A stretch of DNA of 64,000 bases from Halomonas heilongjiangensis (GTDB taxonomy: Bacteria > Pseudomonadota > Gammaproteobacteria > Pseudomonadales > Halomonadaceae): the NCBI RefSeq assembly GCF_002879645.1, contig NZ_PNRE01000002.1, positions 1-64,000 of the forward strand, read 5' to 3'. Position numbers and translations under genes: made by a program. Positions 25,154 to 34,243 of the stretch are shown one piece after another (position 1 is the stretch's first letter; each line of letters opens with the position of its first letter). The notes under the pieces were generated by a model. The model did not search any database. It worked only from the letters and a program-made list of their open reading frames with translations, and was not told the DNA's origin.

Positions 25154-25813
25154 ATGTCACAGCATGACGACAAACGCCGCAGGCTGCTAGGCCGGCTGAG
25201 CAGACAGTTCGCCTATACGGCCCCGGTACTGGCGTTGGTGGCCGGCGGAGCGGCCCTGCAGGCCACGGCGGGCAATACCTCGACCGAGGCAGGCTTTGCC
25301 CCCGTTACCGAAGCGACTCTTCTGCTCGCCAGCAATCATGGCGAAGCCGAAGCCGAGGGAGAAGCCGAGGGAGAAGCCGAGGGAGAAGCCGAGGGAGAAG
25401 CCGAAGGGGAGGCCGAGGCCCAGTCGAGTGACGCGGTGCAGCGGCCCGATGGCTATACGCCCGGTTACAGCGAGACCGACGCAAACCCGCAGGAGCTGCT
25501 GGTGCGCGGCGAGGAGCTCTATTATGACACCTCGTTGAGCACCAACGGCCTGTCCTGTGCCAGCTGCCACGGCAGCGACGGGCAGGACATGGGCTACAAG
25601 GCCACCTTCGAGCAGCCCTTCCCCCACCGGGTGGCGATGGCCAGCGACCAGTTCGGTATGCCCGAGGTTCACGCCGACGAGATGGTGCAGGTCTGCATGG
25701 TGGCGCCCATGGAGGCCGAGCCGCTGGAGTGGGAGGGCGAGGCCCTGCAGTCGCTCTCTGCCTATATGGTGGAGGTGCAGCGGCGTTTTGCCGGAGAAAC
25801 ACATGACCTCTGA
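25154..25813 (+). CDS. exported cytochrome c protein with EAEG repeat linker, paralog of the repeat-tail protein
   Basis: 219 residues. Residues 1-40 (KRRRLLGRLSRQFAYTAPVL then a hydrophobic stretch) are nearly the same leader as in the protein at 12653. Residues about 61-92 form an E/A/G tract. The C-terminal part is a class I cytochrome c: heme site Cys135-x2-Cys138-His139 (CASCH) and a late Met (MVQVCMVAPM) as possible axial ligand. GGAGGTGG precedes the ATG at 25154, and the bases TCATCACGGAGGT before it are shared with the 12653 gene. A periplasmic electron carrier whose acidic linker may be a target of the TTL-like ligase 13 kb upstream (inference). Confidence 0.8.
   Translation: MSQHDDKRRRLLGRLSRQFAYTAPVLALVAGGAALQATAGNTSTEAGFAPVTEATLLLASNHGEAEAEGEAEGEAEGEAEGEAEGEAEAQSSDAVQRPDGYTPGYSETDANPQELLVRGEELYYDTSLSTNGLSCASCHGSDGQDMGYKATFEQPFPHRVAMASDQFGMPEVHADEMVQVCMVAPMEAEPLEWEGEALQSLSAYMVEVQRRFAGETHDL
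25352..25411 (+). repeat. 12-bp tandem units encoding AEGE
   Basis: Four exact copies of GCCGAGGGAGAA (25352-25399) and one diverged copy (25400-25411), in frame in the cytochrome gene. The identity of copies, including third positions, suggests recent expansion by slippage. Confidence 0.9.
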
Positions 25814-25836
25814 GCACTGACAGGGAGGGGCTCCAC

Positions 25837-25863
25837 CACCGGTGCCGCCCTGCGGCACCGGTG
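25837..25863 (+). terminator. perfect 12-bp hairpin after the cytochrome gene
   Basis: CACCGGTGCCGC-CCT-GCGGCACCGGTG, a perfect 12-bp stem with a 3-base loop starting 23 bases after the stop. No T run follows, so it is a terminator-like or mRNA 3'-protecting hairpin, not a standard intrinsic terminator. Confidence 0.5.
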
Positions 25864-26019
25864 CCCTGCAAGCCCCCGACTCGCGTCGATTGCCTCCTGC
25901 GGGCCGGTGGCGGCTGTTGCGGTAACGATCCTCTTCTGCCTACGCTGATATCGGCAACGGCTGAACCACGGCGTGTCATCGCGACTCTCAAGGGCAGAAG
26001 ACGCAGGGCAGGGTAACTT

Positions 26020-27528
26020 ATGACGAGTGGACTCCGCGGGGCCATGGCCAGGCGCATGCTGCTGCCGTTCAGCTTGCTGTGTCTGGTGTTCGGCGGTCTG
26101 CTGGCCTGGCACGCCCAGGCCCAGCAGGAAGCGCGGACCGCTCTGGTAATGACCGTCGACGGGGCCATCGGCCCGGCCACCAGCGACTACTTCCAGCGTG
26201 GGCTACGCAAGGCGGAGGAGGGCAATGCCGAGCTGGTGGTGGTGCAGATGGACACCCCCGGCGGGCTGGACGCCTCCATGCGCAGCATGATCCGCAGCAT
26301 GCTCAACTCCCCCGTGCCGGTGGCCATCTATGTCTCGCCCAGCGGTGCCCGCGCGGCCAGTGCGGGTACCTACCTGCTCTACGGCAGCCATGTGGCGGCG
26401 ATGGCGCCGGCTACCCACCTGGGCTCGGCGACGCCGGTACAGATCGGCGGCGGCGGCCTGCCGGGGTTGGGCGACGACGAGGAAGACGACGGTAATGGTG
26501 GTGCCCGGGCAGAGGAAGATAGTGCCACCGGCGATGACGGTGATGCCGCCAACGGTGGCGATGCCGCTGCCGGCGATGACGAGGAAGCCGTCTCCGAGGA
26601 TGACGAGCGGGAGGAGGCCAGCCAGGGCCCGCGCCGCGGGGAGTCGGCCATGGAGCGCAAGGTGCTCGAGGACGCCGTCTCCTACATCCGCGGGCTCGCC
26701 GATCGCCATGGGCGCAACGCCGACTGGGCCGAGGAGGCGGTGCGCGAGGCGGTCAACCTGACCGCTCGCGAGGCCCTGGAAATGAACGTCATCGACGTGG
26801 TGGCCCGCGATCTCGACGACCTGCTGGCGCAGGTCGATGGTCGCGAGGTGGTGATGGAGCATGGCGAGCGAACGCTGGAGACGAGCGAGCTGGTCATCGA
26901 GCGCTTCGATCCGGACTGGCGTACCGAGCTGCTCTCGGTGATCACCAACCCCAATGTCGCCTACTTCCTGATGATCATCGGCTTCTACGGGTTGATCTTC
27001 GAACTGTCCAACCCGGGCAGCCTGGTGCCGGGCACCATCGGCATCATCTCGCTGCTGCTGGCGCTGTTCGCCTTCCAGGTGCTGCCGGTCAACTATGCTG
27101 GCCTGGCGCTGATCCTGGTGGGTCTGGGGCTGATCGTGGGCGAAGCCTTGATGCCCAGTTTCGGCATATTGGGAATGGGCGGCATCGTCGCCTTCGTGAT
27201 CGGATCGGTGATACTGATGGATGCGGACAACCTGACGATATCGCTGCCGATGATCGGTGGCATCGCCCTGCTGGCGGCAGTGTTCATGCTCTGGACCCTG
27301 ACTCGTTTCATGGGGCTGCGGCGACGACCGGCGAAGACCGGCCAGGAAGAGCTGTTGGGCAGCGAGGCCAAGGTACTGGAAGATTTCGATGGGAGTGGCC
27401 ATGTGAGGCTGATGGGCGAACGCTGGAACGCTCGCAGTACAGCGCCGCTGCGCAAGGGGCAGAAGGTGCGAGTGGTCAGGGTCGAGGGGCTGACCATCGA
27501 GGTCGAACCCCTGGAGGAGAGTGCCTGA
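26020..27528 (+). CDS. nfeD: NfeD-family membrane-bound serine protease (ClpP-like) with acidic insert
   Basis: 502 residues. Signal/anchor segment 10-32, then a ClpP-like protease domain: DTPGGLDASMRSMIRSML, and SPSGARAASAGTYLL with the nucleophile Ser. The catalytic-dyad Lys is probably in MERKVLEDAVSYIRG. About 310-430 holds four or five membrane helices, and the C-terminal OB-type NfeD domain is 430-502 (LGSEAKVLEDFDGSG). Between the Ser loop and the Lys there is an unusual insert of about 55 residues, almost only D/E/G/A (~150-205). It is paired with a slipin gene 57 bases downstream, as in known stomatin-protease operons. A later ATG at 26044 is possible. Confidence 0.87.
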   Translation: MTSGLRGAMARRMLLPFSLLCLVFGGLLAWHAQAQQEARTALVMTVDGAIGPATSDYFQRGLRKAEEGNAELVVVQMDTPGGLDASMRSMIRSMLNSPVPVAIYVSPSGARAASAGTYLLYGSHVAAMAPATHLGSATPVQIGGGGLPGLGDDEEDDGNGGARAEEDSATGDDGDAANGGDAAAGDDEEAVSEDDEREEASQGPRRGESAMERKVLEDAVSYIRGLADRHGRNADWAEEAVREAVNLTAREALEMNVIDVVARDLDDLLAQVDGREVVMEHGERTLETSELVIERFDPDWRTELLSVITNPNVAYFLMIIGFYGLIFELSNPGSLVPGTIGIISLLLALFAFQVLPVNYAGLALILVGLGLIVGEALMPSFGILGMGGIVAFVIGSVILMDADNLTISLPMIGGIALLAAVFMLWTLTRFMGLRRRPAKTGQEELLGSEAKVLEDFDGSGHVRLMGERWNARSTAPLRKGQKVRVVRVEGLTIEVEPLEESA

Positions 27529-27585
27529 GCCTTCGCCGATCGAATCCGGACGGTGAGGATCGCAAGCTAGCCAAGGAGACAGACC

Positions 27586-28389
27586 ATGATGATTTCCTAT
27601 CTCGTCCCGGTAGTGCTGCTGTTCATGCTGATCGCGGCCTCGATCCGCATCCTGCCGGAGTACAAACGTGGCGTAGTGTTCTTCCTCGGGCGCTTCCAGG
27701 CGGTGAAGGGGCCAGGGCTGATCATCGTCATCCCCGGCATCCAGAAGATGGAGGTGGTCGACCTGCGGGTGATCACCATGGACGTGCCGGAACAGGACGT
27801 GATCTCCCAGGACAACGTCACCGTCAAGGTCAATGCCGTGCTCTACTTCCGCGTGGTGGACCCGGAGAAGGCGATCATCCAGGTGGAGAACTACGTCAAT
27901 GCCACCAGCCAGCTGGCCCAGACCACCCTGCGTTCGGTGCTCGGCAAGCACGACCTGGACGAGATGCTCTCCGAGCGTGACAAGCTCAACGACGACATCC
28001 AGGAGATCATCGACAGCTCCGCCGAGGGGTGGGGGATCAAGGTGGCCAACGTCGAGATCAAGCACGTCGACCTCGACGAGAGCATGATCCGTGCCATCGC
28101 CCGCCAGGCCGAGGCCGAGCGCGAACGGCGCGCCAAGGTGATCCATGCCGAGGGCGAGTTGCAGGCCTCGAAGAAGCTGGTCCAGGCGGCCAACGTGATG
28201 TCAGAGAACTCCGCCGCCCTGCAACTGCGTTATCTACAGACCATGAGCGACATGAGCAACAAGAATGCCTCGACCATCGTGGTGCCGCTGCCCATGGACA
28301 TCATGGAGGCCTTCCGGCAGATGAAGGCCTCCCCCGCGGCGCAGGCGCGTGGCGGCCAGGCGACACCGGATAGTGGCGACGACACCTGA
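27586..28389 (+). CDS. slipin (stomatin/SPFH-family) protein
   Basis: 267 residues: N-terminal membrane anchor ([16 protein letters not shown]), then the SPFH core ([49 protein letters not shown]) and the coiled region [20 protein letters not shown]-terminal tail rich in Ala/Gly. It forms membrane microdomain scaffolds and is a cleavage partner of NfeD-type proteases. AAGGAGA precedes the ATG at 27586. Confidence 0.9.
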   Translation: MMISYLVPVVLLFMLIAASIRILPEYKRGVVFFLGRFQAVKGPGLIIVIPGIQKMEVVDLRVITMDVPEQDVISQDNVTVKVNAVLYFRVVDPEKAIIQVENYVNATSQLAQTTLRSVLGKHDLDEMLSERDKLNDDIQEIIDSSAEGWGIKVANVEIKHVDLDESMIRAIARQAEAERERRAKVIHAEGELQASKKLVQAANVMSENSAALQLRYLQTMSDMSNKNASTIVVPLPMDIMEAFRQMKASPAAQARGGQATPDSGDDT

Positions 28390-28400
28390 TCCGGCCGGTG

Positions 28401-28420
28401 CCACGGCCGGACGGCCGTGG
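28401..28420 (+). terminator. hairpin after the slipin gene
   Basis: CCACGGCC-GGAC-GGCCGTGG, perfect 8-bp stem 12 bases after the stop, followed by GACTGCCCCC. No T run; weak terminator or processing hairpin. Confidence 0.4.
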
Positions 28421-28805
28421 GACTGCCCCCTCGGGTGCGCTGCAGCATGAACTCTGCTAGACTCTCGCGCTCGTTATCGGGGCAGTTGGCCGGAGTCCGC
28501 CTCCGTCTCCTGCCCGATCCTCAAGAGCACGGGAAACGACGCAACGTGATGACCCCCCTGACAGGGCTGGCCACGCCGCCCTAGCGCACCCTTCTTTCCC
28601 CGAGGTGCCGTGCCCAGTGGCTTCGGCCCCTCGATCCATGACATCACGCCGATGTCCCGGGTGCCCCTGCGCCCTTCCTGAGAATGATCACTCGCGACAT
28701 GCCCGCCACGGGCCACGCCCGACCCGGCGAGGCCGAAGGCATGGCATGCGACGACATACCCTGGTGCCTGACGGCATGAATATTCACCCACAACGGGACC
28801 GCAGA
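28421..28805 (+). other. long leader region before the SulP gene
   Basis: 385 bases without a supported gene. TGCTAGACT near 28455-28463 could be an extended -10 element. The following 340 bases are rich in C-tracts and short inverted repeats. I cannot match it to a known riboswitch. Confidence 0.4.
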
Positions 28806-30296
28806 ATGCTCCGATACAAGCGAGAAGAATGGTTTTCCAACATCAAGGGGGACACCCTCTCCGGCATCGTCGTGGCACTGGCGTTGATCCCCGAGGCCAT
28901 CGCCTTCTCGATCATCGCCGGCGTCGACCCCAAGGTCGGCCTCTACGCATCGTTCTGTATCGCGGTGATCATTGCCTTCACCGGTGGTCGGCCGGGCATG
29001 ATATCGGCGGCCACCGGCGCCATGGCGCTGCTGATGGTGACCCTGGTGCACGACCACGGCCTCGAGTACCTGCTGGCGGCCACCCTGCTCACCGGGGTGC
29101 TGCAGATCGTCGCCGGCTACCTGAAGCTCGCCGACCTGATGCGCTTCGTCTCGCGCTCGGTGGTCACCGGCTTCGTCAACGCCCTGGCGATCCTGATCTT
29201 TATGGCCCAACTTCCTGAATTAACCGGTGTTACATGGCATGTCTATGCCATGACCATCGCCGGCCTGGCGATCATCTACGGCTTTCCCTACCTGCCGGTG
29301 ATCGGCAAGTCGGTGCCGTCGCCGCTGGTGTGCATCCTGGTACTGACCGCGGTCTACATGATCACCGGCATGGAGATCAGAAGCGTTGGCGACATGGGCG
29401 AGCTTCCCGATACCCTGCCGGTCTTCCTGTGGCCCGACGTGCCACTCAACCTCGAGACCCTGTGGATCATCCTGCCCTATGCGCTGATGCTGACCGTCGT
29501 CGGCCTGCTGGAGTCGATGATGACCGCCACCATCGTCGATGACCTGACCGATACTCCCAGCGACAAGAACCGTGAGTGCAAGGGCCAGGGCATCGCCAAT
29601 ATCGGCTCTGGCCTGCTCGGCGGCATGGCCGGCTGCGCGATGATCGGCCAGTCGGTGATCAACGTGAAGTCCGGGGGGCGTGGTCGGCTTTCCACGCTGA
29701 TCGCCGGCGTGGTGCTGCTGGTCCTGGTGGTCTTCCTTTCCGATTGGGTGTCGCGGATCCCCATGGCGGCGCTGGTGGCGGTGATGATCATGGTCTCCAT
29801 CGGCACCTTCAGCTGGAGCTCCATCCGCGACCTGAAGAAGCACCCGATGAGCACCAACATGGTCATGCTGGCCACCGTGGCGGTCACCGTGGGCACCCAT
29901 AACCTGGCCATCGGCGTCTTCGTCGGCGTGCTGCTCGCCGCCATGAACTTCGCCAACAAGGTGGGCAACATCTTCTATATCGGCTCCGAGGAAGCCGAGC
30001 AGGGCCACCATCGCGTCTACAAGGTGGTGGGGCAGGTGTTCTTCGCCTCCTCCGAGCGCTTCGGCAACGCCTTCGACTTCAAGGAGACCGTGGAGAAGGT
30101 GACCATCGATCTCTCCCGTGCCCACTTCTGGGACATCACCGCCGTCCAGGCCCTGGATCGGGTGGTGATCAAGTTCCGCCGCGAGGGCACCGAGGTGGAG
30201 CTGATCGGCCTCAACGAGGCCAGCGCCACCATCGTCGATCGCTATGCGGTGCATGACGACCCGGAAGCGGTCGAGAAGCTGATGGGCGGTCATTGA
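28806..30296 (+). CDS. SulP/SLC26 family anion transporter with STAS domain
   Basis: 496 residues from the ATG at 28806 (an ATG at 28776 would add 10). The N-terminal part carries the SLC26 start [20 protein letters not shown] and then about 10-12 membrane helices, with [18 protein letters not shown] and [20 protein letters not shown] typical of SulP. The C-terminal STAS domain includes [20 protein letters not shown]. Candidates for the ion are sulfate or bicarbonate; sequence by eye does not decide. It is followed by a UspA gene, a common pairing in halophilic gammaproteobacteria. Confidence 0.87.
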   Translation: MLRYKREEWFSNIKGDTLSGIVVALALIPEAIAFSIIAGVDPKVGLYASFCIAVIIAFTGGRPGMISAATGAMALLMVTLVHDHGLEYLLAATLLTGVLQIVAGYLKLADLMRFVSRSVVTGFVNALAILIFMAQLPELTGVTWHVYAMTIAGLAIIYGFPYLPVIGKSVPSPLVCILVLTAVYMITGMEIRSVGDMGELPDTLPVFLWPDVPLNLETLWIILPYALMLTVVGLLESMMTATIVDDLTDTPSDKNRECKGQGIANIGSGLLGGMAGCAMIGQSVINVKSGGRGRLSTLIAGVVLLVLVVFLSDWVSRIPMAALVAVMIMVSIGTFSWSSIRDLKKHPMSTNMVMLATVAVTVGTHNLAIGVFVGVLLAAMNFANKVGNIFYIGSEEAEQGHHRVYKVVGQVFFASSERFGNAFDFKETVEKVTIDLSRAHFWDITAVQALDRVVIKFRREGTEVELIGLNEASATIVDRYAVHDDPEAVEKLMGGH

Positions 30297-30430
30297 TTCG
30301 AGGCAAGCCTCCGGGCCCTCGGATGGGCGTACCCCTGTGCTGCGTCGGTCCGATGGTGTAGAACTTGTGTAACGGTGGACCGAGGCGATCGGGCCCGCCG
30401 CCAACCCACGCCAGCTCGGGAAACGACAAG

Positions 30431-31285
30431 ATGACAGATCAGGTGATGGCCGCCATCGACGGCTCACAGTTCTCGGAAGGGGTGTGCGACTACGCCGCCT
30501 GGGCCAGCCTGGCGCTCGGCGCGCCGCTGACCTTCCTGCACGTAGTGGACAACCACCCCCAGACCGCTGAGGCGGATCTCTCCGGTAACATCGGGCTGGG
30601 TTCCCGCGAGCACCTGCTCGAGGAGCTGGCCACCCTCGACGAGCAGCGCGCCAAGGTCGCCCAGGAGCAGGGCCGGCTGATGCTCAAGGCGGCCAGGGAG
30701 CGGGCCGTCGAGGACGGGGTGAGCGAGCCCGCCACCCGCCAGCGCAACGGTACCCTGGTGGAGACACTCGAGGAACTGGAGAGCGAGATCCGCCTGTTGG
30801 TCATGGGCAAGCGCGGCGAGACCGCCCACCAGGCGAGCGAGCACCTGGGCTCGAACCTGGAGCGGGTGGTGCGCACCCTGCACCGGCCGATCCTGATGGT
30901 GCCCGAGGCCTTCAAGCGCCCGGAGAAGGTGATGATCGCCTTCGACGGCAGCAAGACCACCCGCAAGGGCGTGGAGATGCTGGCCAGCAGCCCGCTGTTC
31001 GAGGGTATCCCGGTGCATGTGGTGATCGTCGGCGCCGAGACCGGCGACAACCGCTCCCAGCTCGACTGGGCGTTGTCGACGCTGCGCGACGCCGGCCACG
31101 AGGCCGAGGGCGCGATCCGCGCCGGCGAGGTGGAGGCGACCCTGCGCGCCTATCAGGAAGAGCTCGGCATCGATCTGCTGGTGATGGGCGCCTATGGCCA
31201 CTCGCGCATCCGCCACCTGCTGATCGGCAGCACCACCACCGGGATGCTGCGCAAGGCCAGCGTACCGGTGCTGCTGCTGCGGTGA
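30431..31285 (+). CDS. uspA: tandem-domain universal stress protein
   Basis: 284 residues made of two UspA domains (about 1-150 and 155-284). The second has the ATP-binding signature VMGAYGHSRIRHLLIGSTTT (G-2x-G-9x-G-S/T); the first has the weaker VMGKRGETAHQASEHLGSN. The ATG at 30431 follows GGGAAACGACAAG. The preceding SulP gene is 134 bases upstream on the same strand. It probably modulates the transporter or responds to the same stress (inference). Confidence 0.88.
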   Translation: MTDQVMAAIDGSQFSEGVCDYAAWASLALGAPLTFLHVVDNHPQTAEADLSGNIGLGSREHLLEELATLDEQRAKVAQEQGRLMLKAARERAVEDGVSEPATRQRNGTLVETLEELESEIRLLVMGKRGETAHQASEHLGSNLERVVRTLHRPILMVPEAFKRPEKVMIAFDGSKTTRKGVEMLASSPLFEGIPVHVVIVGAETGDNRSQLDWALSTLRDAGHEAEGAIRAGEVEATLRAYQEELGIDLLVMGAYGHSRIRHLLIGSTTTGMLRKASVPVLLLR

Positions 31286-31406
31286 TCCACGGCAGCGACT
31301 GCTCAAGGGCATCGACTGTGCCGAATGATGGGGTAGAATCGACTGCTTTTAATTGGCTCGGCAGATAGTCTTGCTGCACCCTTTCGGACTTCCAGGAGAA
31401 AAACAG

Positions 31407-31778
31407 ATGACCATCGTTCGGCACGACACCAAGGCGCGCATGAGCCGCGCCGTGATCCACAACGGCATCGCCTACCTGTGCGGTCAGGTGGCCGGCCCCG
31501 AGGCGCGTCACGGCGACATCACCGAGCAGACCGAGAGCATGCTGGCGCGCGTCGATGCGTTGCTCGCCGAGATCGGCTCCGATCGCGAGCACCTGCTGAC
31601 GGCGACGATCTACCTCAAGGAGGGCCACGACTTCGCCGCCATGAACGCGGTGTGGGATGCCTGGGTGCCCACCGGCCACGCCCCGGCCCGGACCTGCGTC
31701 TGCGCCCCCATGCCCGCCGACGAGCTGAAGGTCGAGATCACCGTCACGGCCCTGGTCGTCGGCGAATACAGCTACTGA
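31407..31778 (+). CDS. RidA family enamine/imine deaminase-like protein
   Basis: 123 residues, full length for Rid[10 protein letters not shown] (near the substrate Gly/Arg region), [20 protein letters not shown] and [19 protein letters not shown] are family features; the usual catalytic Arg appears in HAPARTCV. Such proteins destroy reactive enamines made by PLP enzymes. CCAGGAGA precedes the ATG at 31407. Two PLP-enzyme operons lie elsewhere in the window but no direct link is seen. Confidence 0.85.
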   Translation: MTIVRHDTKARMSRAVIHNGIAYLCGQVAGPEARHGDITEQTESMLARVDALLAEIGSDREHLLTATIYLKEGHDFAAMNAVWDAWVPTGHAPARTCVCAPMPADELKVEITVTALVVGEYSY

Positions 31779-31871
31779 ATCAAGACTGGCGGGACCCGCG
31801 AGTCACACTCGGGGAGGTCCGAGATAGTGAGCGCCGCAGAAGCTCGGGGAGTTGCTGGCGGATGCGGTGGT

Positions 31872-32471
31872 TCAGCCCATGACGGTTTCCGGAGTGATCG
31901 CCAGCCGGGGGAGTGAACGAATGCATAGCCGGCGCTGGTGGCTGCAGATGCTCAATGTCCAGCCGTCATGCTGCCACTGCCACGCCTGGACTCCGCCGCC
32001 GGGAAGCAACCGGGAAAGTCTCGTCTCCAGTACGCTGCCTGGGGGCCGGCCTGCGAGACTGTCGAGCTTGAACAGGGCTTCGTGCAGTGTCCAGGCGCGA
32101 TAGAACGCCCCCAGAGGACTGGCCGCCTCGAGAATGGCACGGCGTACCCTGGCTTCGGGCAACAGGTCGACCAGCTCCGCCAGGCGAGCGCCGTGCCTGG
32201 GACGAGCATGCTCGAGGTCGATGCCGACCGGCACCGTGGCGAGCCCCGCCACGACGCGTCCATCGCGATGACTCAGGCAAGCGCGCCAGGGCATGGGGAG
32301 CGAGGGGTGTCGCGGAGCCCCCTGTCCCCTGGGCGACCAGTCGGCCAGAGGGCAGTCGAGGCCACGACGCGCCGCGAGCCGCGACAACATCTCGCGCCCG
32401 AGCCGAGACAGGCAGGCTCCGCTACTGCCAGGAGGAGCCTGCGCCAGGATCAGCTCCAGGTGGGCCTTCAT
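31872..32471 (-). CDS. 4'-phosphopantetheinyl transferase of the APE cluster
   Basis: 199 residues. GIDLEHARPRHGARLAEL holds the Mg-binding Asp/Glu, and FYRAWTLHEALFKLDS corresponds to the WxxKEAxxK motif, here WTLHEALFK, with His in the usual first Lys position. It should load the cluster's two acyl carrier proteins with phosphopantetheine. It is the last gene of the minus-strand APE operon, 4 bases after the preceding gene. Confidence 0.82.
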   Translation of the reverse strand: MKAHLELILAQAPPGSSGACLSRLGREMLSRLAARRGLDCPLADWSPRGQGAPRHPSLPMPWRACLSHRDGRVVAGLATVPVGIDLEHARPRHGARLAELVDLLPEARVRRAILEAASPLGAFYRAWTLHEALFKLDSLAGRPPGSVLETRLSRLLPGGGVQAWQWQHDGWTLSICSHQRRLCIRSLPRLAITPETVMG

Positions 32472-32475
32472 TCGC

Positions 32476-32919
32476 TCAACGCAGGGTGACGACGTCGCCG
32501 CGCAGGGCTACCCCGGCCATCACTGCCCCGGCATGGCATTCATACTCGGTAAGCGACGCCATGGCGTTGCGCTTGTAGTAGCTCTCGATATTGATCACGG
32601 CATTGCCGCCCTCTGCCCTGACGCGCTCCTGCAGGCTGAGCAGTGCCGAGAGCATGACCCAATGGCAGGCCTCCTCGTCGCTCTTGTTGAAGGCATTGGT
32701 CTTCTTGTTGGTGACGTAGTTGCCGTGCTCGGCGACGACCTCACCGTGGTCGGCATCGGCGAACACGAAGCGGATCTCGGGGTCGAGGCGCTCCCTGGCC
32801 GCGGGGGTGTTCATGGCTTCCTCGATCGACAGCAGATGCCGGGTATCCCTGGCCTGTGCCGTAGCGGCCAGTGCCAAGCCGCCGATCAGAAGGGTGAGCG
32901 ATAGCAGTCCCCTGGTCAT
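32476..32919 (-). CDS. small periplasmic protein of the APE cluster
   Basis: 147 residues with a signal peptide (SLTLLIGGLALAATAQA). The body has CHWVMLSALLSLQERVRAEG, GNAVINIESYYKRN and ECHAGAVMAGVALRG, with a pattern like YbjQ/RcsF-type small domains (conserved GxNAVxxI). The function is unknown. Two Cys (DEEACHW, YECHA) may form a disulfide. Related genes occur in other APE clusters as far as I recall. Confidence 0.6.
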   Translation of the reverse strand: MTRGLLSLTLLIGGLALAATAQARDTRHLLSIEEAMNTPAARERLDPEIRFVFADADHGEVVAEHGNYVTNKKTNAFNKSDEEACHWVMLSALLSLQERVRAEGGNAVINIESYYKRNAMASLTEYECHAGAVMAGVALRGDVVTLR

Positions 32920-32983
32920 TTATCATTCCTTGCTTTCGGGTAGGTGAGTGGTGCCGGTCGTCGGCACCTCGGGCATGCCGGCA

Positions 32984-34243
32984 TCAAGGCCAGCGACGGA
33001 AGATCAACGAGGTGTTGATCCCCCCGAAGGCGAAGTTGTTGCTCATCACGTATTCGCAATCGATAGGCCGCATCTCGTCGCGGAGGTAGTCGAGGTCGGC
33101 GCAGGCGGGGTCGGGGCGGTGAAGATTGGCGGTGGCATGGAAGCGCCCCTCACGCATCATCTCGATGGCCACCCAGGCTTCCAGGGCGCCGCACGCGCCC
33201 AGGGTGTGCCCGGTGAAGCTCTTGAAGGCGCTGATCGGCATGCGCTTGCCGAATACCGCATGGGTGGCATGACTCTCGGCGATATCGCCGCGATCGGTGG
33301 CCGTGCCATGGGCACTGACATAGCCGATCTGCTGTGGAGCCAGTCCGGCGTCGGCCAGCGCCAGGCGGATCGCCTGTTCCATCATGCCGGCATCGGGCTG
33401 GGTGACATGGCGACCGTCGCTGTTGGTGCCGAACCCGACCAGCTCTGCATGGATGGTCGCCCCACGGGCCTGGGCATGCTCGAGCTCCTCGAGGATCAGC
33501 GTGCCCGCCCCTTCACCGATTACCAGTCCATCGCGTTCGACATCGAAGGGCCGCGGTGACGTGTGCGGGGCATCGTTGCGGGTACTGGTGGCGAACAGGG
33601 TATCGAAGACCGCGGCTTCGGAGGCCGACAGTTCTTCGCAGCCGCCGGCGATCATCGCCTTCTGGCGACCGAAGCGTATGGCTTCGAAGGCGTAGCCGAT
33701 CCCCTGGCTACCCGAGGTGCAGGCGCTCGAGGTGGTATGGATGCGTCCGCGTATGCCGAAGAAGACCCCGATGTTGACCGGCGCCGTGTGGGCCATCATG
33801 CGGATATAGGAATTGGCGTTCAGCCCGTCGGTGGACTTGTTGATCAGCATGTTGCCGAAATCCGCCACGGCATCGGGTTCCCCCGCCGAGGCGCCATAGG
33901 CGATGCCCAGGTCTCCGCTGGAGAGCAGTGGCGAGCCGAGCAGGCCGGCATCCTCGAGCGCCAGCTCGCTGGCGCGGGTGGCCATCTGTGCTCCCCGCCC
34001 CATGCTGCGCAACACCCGCCGGTGATAGTGCGAGGGCAGGTCGAAATCGACGACGGGGGCGCCGAGACGGGTATTGAGGCCCTCGTAGACGGACCATTCA
34101 TCGACATGGCGGATGCCGTTCTCCAGGCGCTCGAGCCGCGAACGAATGCTGGGCCAGTCGTTGCCGATGGGAGAGAAACCCGCCATGCCGGTGACCACCA
34201 CCCGTCGGCCGAGGCCGTCGCTACGAAGCCCCTTGCTCGACAT
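32984..34243 (-). CDS. apeR: beta-ketoacyl-ACP synthase (ApeR-like)
   Basis: 419-residue FabF-type ketosynthase with an intact Cys-His-His triad: SSACTSGSQG (nucleophile), VSAHGTATDRGD, and FTGHTLGACG. The C-terminus SNNFAFGGINTSLIF is the conserved KS end. The ATG at 34243 shares its A with the TGA of the upstream KR gene. In Xenorhabdus APE biosynthesis one KS of this kind (ApeR) works beside the ApeO/ApeC pair; I assign by gene order. Confidence 0.85.
   Translation of the reverse strand: MSSKGLRSDGLGRRVVVTGMAGFSPIGNDWPSIRSRLERLENGIRHVDEWSVYEGLNTRLGAPVVDFDLPSHYHRRVLRSMGRGAQMATRASELALEDAGLLGSPLLSSGDLGIAYGASAGEPDAVADFGNMLINKSTDGLNANSYIRMMAHTAPVNIGVFFGIRGRIHTTSSACTSGSQGIGYAFEAIRFGRQKAMIAGGCEELSASEAAVFDTLFATSTRNDAPHTSPRPFDVERDGLVIGEGAGTLILEELEHAQARGATIHAELVGFGTNSDGRHVTQPDAGMMEQAIRLALADAGLAPQQIGYVSAHGTATDRGDIAESHATHAVFGKRMPISAFKSFTGHTLGACGALEAWVAIEMMREGRFHATANLHRPDPACADLDYLRDEMRPIDCEYVMSNNFAFGGINTSLIFRRWP

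Noticed and set aside
25837..25863. intrinsic terminator after the cytochrome gene
   Set aside because: Rejected as a standard intrinsic terminator because no T run follows; retained only as a terminator-like hairpin.
26203..28146. 647-codon open frame on the minus strand across nfeD and the slipin gene
   Set aside because: It is the antisense of two well-supported genes; its product is His/Asp/Gln-rich with no family likeness. High-GC genomes give many such frames.
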